Assembly (NCBI GenBank): GCA_900545495.1
Contig: UQZJ01000006.1
Location: 1 to 64,000 of the forward strand
DNA from: an uncultured Eubacteriales bacterium
GTDB lineage: Bacteria; Bacillota; Clostridia; Oscillospirales; Oscillospiraceae
Length of the DNA: 64,000 bases
Direction: 5' to 3'
The notes beneath the pieces were generated by a model, which saw only the letters and a program-made list of their open reading frames with translations, had not been told where the DNA came from and searched no databases. Shown here piece by piece: positions 58,021 to 64,000 of the stretch. Both the position numbers and the translations under genes were made by a program. Within the stretch, counting starts at the first letter, position 1. The number at the start of each line of letters is the position of its first letter.

Positions 58021-59205
58021 TTACTTCAGGTTCTCGCGGATGGTCTGGCACAGGGCGGTGATACCCTGAACGATCTTCTCCTCCGGCATGCAGGAGTAGT
58101 TCAGACGCAGGGTGTTGTCGTGGCCGCCGTTAGGGAAGAAGGAGCCGCCGGGAACGAAGGCGACCTTCTTCTCAAGGCACTTCATCTGCAGATCCTTGGC
58201 GTTCATGTACTCGGGCAGCACGACCCATGCGAACAGACCGCCCTCGGGACGGGTGAAGGTGCAGGGCTCGGGCAGCTCCTTGGCCAGCGTCTCCAGCATC
58301 ACGGCGCGGCGCTTCTTGTAGCACTCGCGGATGGTGTTGACGTGGGCGTCCAGATCGAACATATCGATCCACTTGGAGGTCTCCATCTGGCCGACGGTGG
58401 AAGCCTGCAGGGAGGCTGCCTGCTCCATGAAGTTGTACTTGGCCAGGATCTCATCATCGGCGCAGACCCAGCCCAGACGATAGCCGGGCGCCAGGATCTT
58501 GGAGAAGGTACCCAGATAGATGACCAGGCCCTTGGTGTCCAGGCTCTTCAGAGCGGGCATATACTCGCCCTCGAAGCGCAGCTCGCCGTAGGGGTTATCC
58601 TCGATCACGGGGATCTCGTACTTGTTGATGATGTCCATGAACTGGTGACGGCGCTCCAGATCCCAGGTACGGCCGGTGGGGTTCTGGAAGTCGGGGATGA
58701 CGTAGATCATCTTCACCCGCTCGGTGGTGGCCAGGATCTTCTCCAGCTCGGACATGATCATGCCGCCGTCGTCGGTGGGGACTTCAATGAACTTGGGCTC
58801 GCAGGCCTTGAAGGCGTTGACGGCACCCAGATAGGAGGGGCTTTCCAGCAGCACCACATCACCGGGGTTCAGGAACACGCGGGCGGAGAAATCCAGACCC
58901 TGCTGAGAACCGGAGGTTACCAGGATGTGATCCTTGTCGGTGTGGATATTGTTCTTTGCCAGCATACGCTCAGCGATCTGCTCGCGCAGACGGGGATAAC
59001 CCTCGGTGGAAGAGTACTGCAGCGCCACGCGGCCATTTTCCTTCAGGACGGCCATGGAGGCCTCCATCATCTGCTCGACAGGGAACAGCTCGGGCGCGGG
59101 CATACCACCGGCGAAGGAGATGATATCGGGCTGTGCGGTCAGCTTCAGCAGCTCGCGGATCTCGGAGCCCTTCAGCAGGTCCATTCTGCTTGCAAATTGT
59201 ACCAT
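58021..59205 (-). CDS. PLP-dependent aminotransferase (class I/II, LysN/2-aminoadipate-like)
   Basis: The 394-aa enzyme has IISFAGGMPAPELFP, LQYSSTEGYPRLREQIAERM, ILVTSGSQQGLDFSARVFLNPGD..., VIPDFQNPTGRTW, IEDNPYGELRF and the PLP-lysine motif LGTFSKILAPGYRLGW. It removes amino groups to give 2-oxoacids, which the downstream oxidoreductase would convert to acyl-CoA plus reduced ferredoxin. I chose the ATG at MVQFASR, nine bases from GAGGAGG. The true substrates (branched-chain, aromatic or 2-aminoadipate) are not determined. Confidence 0.9.
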   Translation of the reverse strand: MVQFASRMDLLKGSEIRELLKLTAQPDIISFAGGMPAPELFPVEQMMEASMAVLKENGRVALQYSSTEGYPRLREQIAERMLAKNNIHTDKDHILVTSGSQQGLDFSARVFLNPGDVVLLESPSYLGAVNAFKACEPKFIEVPTDDGGMIMSELEKILATTERVKMIYVIPDFQNPTGRTWDLERRHQFMDIINKYEIPVIEDNPYGELRFEGEYMPALKSLDTKGLVIYLGTFSKILAPGYRLGWVCADDEILAKYNFMEQAASLQASTVGQMETSKWIDMFDLDAHVNTIRECYKKRRAVMLETLAKELPEPCTFTRPEGGLFAWVVLPEYMNAKDLQMKCLEKKVAFVPGGSFFPNGGHDNTLRLNYSCMPEEKIVQGITALCQTIRENLK

Positions 59206-59471
59206 GAATGTTTTCCTCCTCAAATTTTATAGATTCCGTGAATGCACTTTTTGTTCCACTTCGTACAGTACCAATTAAAGCACAAAACGGACACAAAGTA
59301 AATAAAGGGGAGGGGAGAAAAAAGGGGGCAATTTCATTTTCGGCATTCCCACCAAAAAACACCGTGTTTGCCTCGTCAATTCCACAACGCATTTCAGTGA
59401 ACCGGTCGGTGAACCGCTGCAAAACACCACATAGTAGGGCGGCGCAGGGTACGGCCTACCAGTGGTAGGAA
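59206..59471. other. Upstream region of the aminotransferase operon
   Basis: About 265 bases without a gene. On the minus strand it would be the promoter region of the aminotransferase operon, but no convincing -35/-10 pair was found. The octamer CGGTTCAC occurs twice 12 bases apart on the minus strand (about 59,399-59,418), next to a short palindrome ACCGGT, a possible regulator site. Confidence 0.35.
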
Positions 59472-59500
59472 TTGCCTTTTTTCCGGCGGCGTGGTATACT
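59472..59500 (+). promoter_or_regulatory. Promoter of the 43-aa gene
   Basis: TTGCCT and TATACT are separated by 17 bases, about 80 bases before the start codon. Confidence 0.65.
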
Positions 59501-59582
59501 GACGCTGCGGGCGGGGTACTGGCCCGCGCAGAAAAGAAAAAAACAGTCGGCTGTCCGGCAAGCGAAAAGGAGGCGCTCCCTC

Positions 59583-59714
59583 ATGAACAGAAAGAAAAGA
59601 GAATTCGCCGTGGCGCTGGCGCTGCTGAGTGCCAGCTCGGCGCTGTGCCTGCGCATCATGAAAAAGGTGGATGAGAAGCTGCGCCGCGAGAAGGAGAAGC
59701 GGACGCGGAAGTGA
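59583..59714 (+). CDS. Small basic protein with one hydrophobic helix, 43 aa
   Basis: The frame MNRKKREFAVALALLS... ends EKEKRTRK. It has one helix (FAVALALLSASSALCL) between two basic ends. AGGAGG lies nine bases before the ATG, a promoter precedes it and a terminator follows, so it is a complete single-gene unit. Function unknown. Confidence 0.65.
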   Translation: MNRKKREFAVALALLSASSALCLRIMKKVDEKLRREKEKRTRK

Positions 59715-59745
59715 CGTAAGAAAGATGTAAGAAAGACGTAAGGAA
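59713..59745 (+). repeat. Three tandem 11-bp repeats
   Basis: GACGTAAGAAA, GATGTAAGAAA and GACGTAAGGAA follow one another without gap, starting in the stop codon of the 43-aa gene. It could be a slipped-strand duplication or a binding array. Confidence 0.75.
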
Positions 59746-59748
59746 ACG

Positions 59749-59781
59749 AAAAGCGAGACGGCGCAAAGCCGTCTCGCTTTT
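59749..59781. terminator. Bidirectional terminator
   Basis: A 14-bp stem AAAAGCGAGACGGC with loop GCAAA is flanked by A's and T's, between convergent genes. Confidence 0.93.
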
Positions 59782-59795
59782 GTCGTTCAGATGCT

Positions 59796-60572
59796 TCAGG
59801 CAGCAGCCTTGACCACGGAGGTGATGTGGGGGTTAGCACCGTTGTACCAGTACAGGAAGCCCTCCATGTCGACGACATCGCCCACGTTCAGACCCTTGAC
59901 AGCCTCATACACGTCGGAGCCGGGGCCGCACAGGTAGCTCTCCACCACGAAGGTGTAGATGGTGTCGTTCAGGGAGACATTGAAGTACAGATCGTCGCCC
60001 TCGCTGCCGGAGCCGTCCCAGTTGTACAGGAACGGAGCGCCCGCGTCATTGGAGGCGGCCACAGTCATGCCCTTGAAGGACACCTTCTCGTTCTGGTGCT
60101 GGATCAGCTCGTCGCTGCCCAGCAGGGAGGTCACGTCCAGCGCCTCGTAGGTCTTGGTGTCGCCATCCAGCACTTCCCAAGTGGCGTCGATGATCTCCAC
60201 CTCGCCGGACCACTCGGCCTTATAGCCGCTGACGCGGATCTTGGCGCCCTCTACCAGCATGGAGTCGTAATCCTCCTTGCTGCAGGGCATATTGTACAGG
60301 AAGTACGCGCCGTCATCGGCCTGGGTGTAGAACGTGGCCACGCCGACGCCGTCCTTCTCCCACCAGCCCTGACGGGCCTGGATGTAGGTCTCCACGGTGA
60401 CGGGGGAATCCACAGCGGCCGCGTCGAACTCCGCGTGGGTCATGACAGTAACGGCGGCGTCGCCGCCCTCATCGGGGGTATCCTTGTCATCGGTCTGGTC
60501 CTCGGTCTTGCCGCAGCCAACGATGGACAGAGCCATCACCAGCGCCAGCAGAAGGGTCAAAAACTTTTTCAT
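59796..60572 (-). CDS. Lipoprotein with OB-fold-like repeats
   Basis: The 258-aa protein has a lipoprotein signal (MKKFLTLLLALVMALSIVGC), an acidic Asp/Glu/Thr linker and two similar beta-rich segments (SPVTVETYIQARQGWWE... and ALDVTSLLGSDELIQHQNEKV... SFKGMTV), ending in VGDVVDMEGFLYWYNGANPHI. The layout suggests two OB-like folds, as in some extracytoplasmic Clostridia proteins. The ligand is unknown. It lies 93 bases downstream of the sugar-transporter genes and has its own promoter. Confidence 0.8.
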   Translation of the reverse strand: MKKFLTLLLALVMALSIVGCGKTEDQTDDKDTPDEGGDAAVTVMTHAEFDAAAVDSPVTVETYIQARQGWWEKDGVGVATFYTQADDGAYFLYNMPCSKEDYDSMLVEGAKIRVSGYKAEWSGEVEIIDATWEVLDGDTKTYEALDVTSLLGSDELIQHQNEKVSFKGMTVAASNDAGAPFLYNWDGSGSEGDDLYFNVSLNDTIYTFVVESYLCGPGSDVYEAVKGLNVGDVVDMEGFLYWYNGANPHITSVVKAAA

Positions 60573-60606
60573 GTTGCTTCTCCTCTTGTTTGTACCATAA
60601 AATGGG

Positions 60607-60669
60607 TAATAGGACGGGTGCGCTCAATGCACACCCGTCCTATTATACCGCATTCTGCAAATAAATCAA
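60607..60669 (-). promoter_or_regulatory. Promoter of the OB-fold lipoprotein overlapping a 14-bp inverted repeat
   Basis: On the minus strand TTGATT and TATAAT are 16 bases apart. The inverted repeat TAATAGGACGGGTG/CACCCGTCCTATTA (60607-60645) starts inside the -10 and covers the transcription start. It may be an operator, a 5' hairpin of the mRNA, or a weak terminator for the upstream transporter operon, since only a CCCATTTT tail follows. Confidence 0.6.
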
Positions 60670-62276
60670 TGGCTGTTTTGACGGTTTTTCTTTTTGACCA
60701 GCTGTACACCGCCGTAAACGGCCATCAGTACCCACACGCCGCCCAGCGTAAAGAGCAGCGCCTTGGCGGGAGCGGGCAGGGGGCCAAGCGCCTGACTGCC
60801 GTCGGCGGCCAAGGTGCCCCGCTGATCCAGCCGGTACAGAGATGTGACGCTGTCGTACAGCTTCGCCATATACGCCGCGTCCACCGGCTCCTTGCGCCGG
60901 ACGGACTTGGTCACATCCTCGATAAGCTGTCCCGCCGCGTTCCGCAGGGAGGCGGAGCCGTTGTACACCGGTGTGGTGAAGGTGTTGTCCACGTTGTCCA
61001 GCAGCAGCTTGGAGGCCTTGATCTTCACATCGTAGTGGAGCTTGTCGTCCGCGCCCTCCTGCGCCAGATAGTCCTGATAGGCGGCAGACTGCTGGGCCTT
61101 TGCCGTGACGGGGACGTAGCCCTCCGTCTGGGAGTAGGCGATCTGCACCTCGTTGGTCAGCAGGTACTGGGCGAACAGCCACGCGGCCAGCACCTCCTGG
61201 GGATCGTCCTTGTTGAACACGCACAATGACGGCCCCTGTGAGATCATCTGCGGGTGTGCGGGATCGAACTGCGGTACGGTCATCACCGCCGTCTCGAAAT
61301 CCACATACTTGTCGGCGCTGATATCGCTCAGAGGTGCGTGGGAGCCCATCCATGTGGCGCCTGCGGTGGAGTCCACCGCGAACAGGCACTGTCCCGCGTT
61401 CAGAAAGTTGGCGGGGTAGCCGGAGATCTTGAAAGTGGAGAACGCGCCGCCGGCGGTGTGGGCGGCGATGCCGTACAGCAGCTCCTCGGTGGTGTCGTTG
61501 AAGATCTGCACCTCACCGCTGTCGGTGGAGTAGCCGGCGCCCTTCTGCCGCAGCATCTGGATCATCATGTTGTCCGTGGACTTGTAGATGAAGGGCAGCA
61601 GCACCTCCTGCCCGTTGACGGCGAAGGTGCCGTCGGGGTTTTTGGCGGCGGCCGCCGCATCGGACACCTCCCACACAAAGTCCCACGTCAGCGTCTCCGG
61701 CAGCTCATAGCCCAGCGCCTCCACATAGGTCTTATTCACATAGCACGCCTCGGTGGAGCGCATGAACGGCACGGCGTAGTGACTGCCGGAAAAGCTGCAC
61801 TCCGCCAGAAACTGGGGGATCATCTCCGCCTGCGTCGGCCCGTCGTACCGGAGGGCGCTGCCGCCCAGCCCGTACTGCTCGTCGGCAAACAGGGCGTCCA
61901 GCGGCGCCACCACATTGGCGCCGGTGAGGTAGGTGGCGATGTGGTCGGGGTAGGTGATGCACACGTTGGGCGTGGTGTTGGTGGCGATATTGGTGATCAC
62001 GTCGTTGTAGATCTTACCGTAGTCGGTGTACAGCCGCAGCCGCACGGAGATGTTGGGATACAGCGCCTGAAAATCGTTGATGGCCTTGTTGTAGATATCC
62101 ACCTGCGTCTTGTTGGTGTCGTTCTTGGCCCAGAACGTGATCTCATACTGCCGGGACTCGTCAAAGCTGTCCGGCACGGAGAAGGCGTTCTGCCCGCGGG
62201 AGCCGTGGCAGCCGCACAGCGTCAGCAGAGAGAGCAGCGCCAGCAGCAGCGCGGGGAGCCGCACTTTTTTCGTCAT
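60666..62276 (-). CDS. Sugar-type ABC transporter binding lipoprotein with C-terminal membrane helix
   Basis: The 536-aa family-1 binding protein has a lipoprotein signal (LLLALLSLLTLCGC), the typical start YEITFWAKNDTN, YPNISVRLRLYTDYGKIYND, and GQCLFAVDSTAGATWMGS. The C-terminus has a hydrophobic helix (ALLFTLGGVWVLMAVYGGVQL) followed by the basic KKKNRQNSH. The protein thus appears anchored twice, by lipid and by helix, which is unusual. Its start overlaps the end of the preceding permease by four bases (ATGA). The likely substrate is a carbohydrate or glycerol-3-phosphate-like solute. Confidence 0.9.
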   Translation of the reverse strand: MTKKVRLPALLLALLSLLTLCGCHGSRGQNAFSVPDSFDESRQYEITFWAKNDTNKTQVDIYNKAINDFQALYPNISVRLRLYTDYGKIYNDVITNIATNTTPNVCITYPDHIATYLTGANVVAPLDALFADEQYGLGGSALRYDGPTQAEMIPQFLAECSFSGSHYAVPFMRSTEACYVNKTYVEALGYELPETLTWDFVWEVSDAAAAAKNPDGTFAVNGQEVLLPFIYKSTDNMMIQMLRQKGAGYSTDSGEVQIFNDTTEELLYGIAAHTAGGAFSTFKISGYPANFLNAGQCLFAVDSTAGATWMGSHAPLSDISADKYVDFETAVMTVPQFDPAHPQMISQGPSLCVFNKDDPQEVLAAWLFAQYLLTNEVQIAYSQTEGYVPVTAKAQQSAAYQDYLAQEGADDKLHYDVKIKASKLLLDNVDNTFTTPVYNGSASLRNAAGQLIEDVTKSVRRKEPVDAAYMAKLYDSVTSLYRLDQRGTLAADGSQALGPLPAPAKALLFTLGGVWVLMAVYGGVQLVKKKNRQNSH

Positions 62277-63148
62277 CCCTTGGTGCCTCCTCTCGAAACG
62301 CCCTCCATGACCTTGTTGCGGAACAGGAGGAACAGCACGATCAGCGGCACGGAGATGACCACCACCGCCGCCATCATGGCGGGGATATTCTCCCGCCCGA
62401 AGCCGTTTTCCCGGATGGCCTGAATGCCGTTGGACACCAGGAAGTAGTTCTCATCGTCGGTGATGAGGCGGGGCCATACATAGGAGTTCCAGCACTCGAT
62501 GACCTTCAGGATGACGATGGTCACCACCGTGGGGCGGCAGATGGGCAGCATCACCTTCCACAGGTACTTGAAGTCGGAGGTGCCGTCCACCTTGGCGGCG
62601 TAGTACAGCTCGTCGGGGATCTGGGCGAAGTTCTCCTTTAACAAATAGATGTAGAACACCGACGTTACCGACGGCAGGATCAGGCCCCAGAACGTGTTGC
62701 GCAGGCCGGCGTCCGTGATGGTCACGAAGTTGGTGATGATGACCAGCTCATTGGGAATCATCATCAGCGCCAGAAAGAGTGTAAAGGCCAGATGCTTGCC
62801 ACGAAAATTCAGCCGCGCGAAGGCGAAGGCCGCCAGCGTGATGACCACCAACATGATGGCGGTGGTGGCCACGGTGAACACCAGTGTGTTCAGGAAGTAG
62901 CGAGCCAACGGCACGGCGGTGAAGGCGTCGTGGTAGTTTTGCAGCGTGGGGGACAGGGTGAAGAACGCGGGGATACGCTCGGCGCTGTACGCGCTGTAGC
63001 TCTTCACGGAGGTCAGCACCATCCAGTAGAAGGGGAACAGGACGATCACTGCCCACAGCGCCAACAGCACATAGGTGACGGCGCGGCGCACCGCTCGCCG
63101 GCGGCGTGCGGCCAGCTCGATCTTCTTATAATCGGTATGAGAGTCCAC
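62273..63148 (-). CDS. Sugar-type ABC transporter permease, MalG/UgpE-like
   Basis: The 291-aa permease has six helices, starting TYVLLALWAVIVLFPFYWMV, and the coupling motif EELYYAAKVDGTSDFKYLWKV-like region (PDELYYAAKVDGTSD), with the conserved Gly. I chose the GTG start at MDSHTDYKK because GGAGG lies seven bases upstream; it follows the first permease by 14 bases. Confidence 0.94.
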   Translation of the reverse strand: MDSHTDYKKIELAARRRRAVRRAVTYVLLALWAVIVLFPFYWMVLTSVKSYSAYSAERIPAFFTLSPTLQNYHDAFTAVPLARYFLNTLVFTVATTAIMLVVITLAAFAFARLNFRGKHLAFTLFLALMMIPNELVIITNFVTITDAGLRNTFWGLILPSVTSVFYIYLLKENFAQIPDELYYAAKVDGTSDFKYLWKVMLPICRPTVVTIVILKVIECWNSYVWPRLITDDENYFLVSNGIQAIRENGFGRENIPAMMAAVVVISVPLIVLFLLFRNKVMEGVSRGGTKG

Positions 63149-63162
63149 AGTGTCGCCTCCTC

Positions 63163-64000
63163 TCAATAGTGGACGTGCTTCCGGCTCACCAGCAGGTTGA
63201 TGCAGGTGATGGTCAGCACGATGGCAAACAGGATAATGGCCGCCGCCGACGCAAAGGACGGGTAGCCGCCGGAGTCGCCGTACAGCATATCGTAGATGTA
63301 GCCCACCATGGTGTTCATCCGGGCGGCGTTCAGGTCGGTGCCGAACAGGGCCACCGCGTCGCTGTACGCCTTGAACGCACCGATGAAGCCGGTGACCACC
63401 AGATAGAAGATCATGGGGGAGATCATGGGCAGGGTGATACGGGTGAAGATGCGCCGGCGGGAGGTGCCGTCGATGCGGGCGGCGTTGTAGTAGTCCTGCT
63501 TCACCGACGCCAGCGCGCTGGTGAGGATCAGGATCTTGAAGGGCAGCACCACCCACACGGTGTAGAAGCACAGCACAAACATCTTTGCCCAGTACGGCCC
63601 GTCGATAAAGTCCACGCCGGGACTGCCGAACCAGTGGAGCATCACGTTTACCAGACCGTCGGTATAGGCGGTCTTTTTGAACAGGATCATAAACACCAGA
63701 CCTACCGCCAGCGTGTTGGTGACGTAGGGCAGGAAATACACCGTCTGGAACAGACCCCGCAGCTTTTCGATGGAGCTGAGCCCCAGCGAGATCAGCAGGG
63801 CAAGGCCGGTGGATACCGGTACGGTGATGATAACGAGGATGAAGGTGTTTTTCAGCGCCTGCAAAAAGTAGGGGTCACGCAGGACGTAGCGGTAGTTAAA
63901 CAGACCCACGCCGGAAAACGTCTGGGACGCGGAGTTGTACCCCTCCTCAAAGGAGTACACGAACACGTCCACCAGCGGGTAGACCATGAACACGCCCAGA
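63163..64000 (-). CDS. Sugar-type ABC transporter permease, MalF/UgpA-like (partial)
   Basis: The frame is open to the window edge (…LGVFMVYPLVDVFVYSF), so the N-terminus is missing. Visible are the helices TFILVIITVPVSTGLALLI and VYFLPYVTNTLAVGLVFMI, and the coupling region YNAARIDGTSRRRIFTRITLPMI-type (KQDYYNAARIDGTSRR). It forms the heteromeric channel with the next permease. The ATPase is not in the window; such importers often share MsmK/UgpC. Confidence 0.93.
   Translation of the reverse strand, partial: LGVFMVYPLVDVFVYSFEEGYNSASQTFSGVGLFNYRYVLRDPYFLQALKNTFILVIITVPVSTGLALLISLGLSSIEKLRGLFQTVYFLPYVTNTLAVGLVFMILFKKTAYTDGLVNVMLHWFGSPGVDFIDGPYWAKMFVLCFYTVWVVLPFKILILTSALASVKQDYYNAARIDGTSRRRIFTRITLPMISPMIFYLVVTGFIGAFKAYSDAVALFGTDLNAARMNTMVGYIYDMLYGDSGGYPSFASAAAIILFAIVLTITCINLLVSRKHVHY

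Noticed and set aside
1..64000. CRISPR arrays, rRNA and tRNA genes
   Set aside because: No regularly spaced repeats longer than the 11-bp tandem repeats, no cloverleaf with TTCGANNC-type arm in a free interval, and no rRNA-like conserved stretches were found.

Overview
The window looks like a chromosome segment from an anaerobic, spore-forming member of the Clostridia, most likely an Oscillospiraceae-type gut bacterium. This rests on the GC-rich host genes, a complete spoIIIAA-AH operon, spoIIGA-sigE, an oxygen-sensitive class III ribonucleotide reductase, ferredoxin-dependent 2-oxoacid oxidoreductase genes and several Clostridia-type lipoproteins. The genus assignment is inference. No rRNA, tRNA or CRISPR array was seen.

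Bases 1 to about 9,977 are the right-hand end of an integrated mobile element, visibly more AT-rich than the rest. A minus-strand operon starts at a near-consensus promoter (8101-8129). It encodes a 54-aa basic protein, a YqaJ-type exonuclease, a RecD2-like helicase, a 301-aa protein of unknown function, a zinc-finger primase-like protein, a PcfK-like protein (a family that includes the anti-CRISPR AcrIIA9) and the start of a PcfJ-like protein that leaves the window. Between promoter and first gene lies a strongly folded leader with two terminator-like hairpins and a short leader peptide whose start codon sits in the loop of the first. On the plus strand an excisionase-like protein and a tyrosine recombinase abut the 3' end of guaA, a known type of integration site.

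The host part begins with xpt-guaA, a LysR regulator and a divergent membrane protein with pduL, an Old-Yellow-Enzyme/FAD reductase, rimM-trmD, nrdD/nrdG with a NrdR-like box in the promoter, and a DUF4097 lipoprotein. Then come a ModE-like regulator divergent from yqeB, pckA, a threonine aldolase-like enzyme and a class B sortase. A peptide-utilisation block follows: M18 aminopeptidase, MFS transporter, M3 oligopeptidase and an Opp importer whose binding protein and OppC permease are much larger than usual.

From 41,176 a near-perfect sigma-E promoter precedes spoIIIAA-AH, followed by an Asp23-family protein, nusB, xseA, xseB and ispA. nth and rarA diverge from overlapping promoters. After rarA come small genes and spoIIGA-sigE, which overlap by 62 bases. 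An XRE regulator has an inverted repeat exactly in its promoter spacer. A minus-strand operon (aminotransferase, P-loop ATPase, four-subunit 2-oxoacid:ferredoxin oxidoreductase) probably ferments amino acids through transamination and ferredoxin reduction. The window ends in a sugar-type ABC transporter operon, with a doubly anchored binding protein and a partial first permease, and a separately promoted OB-fold-like lipoprotein.
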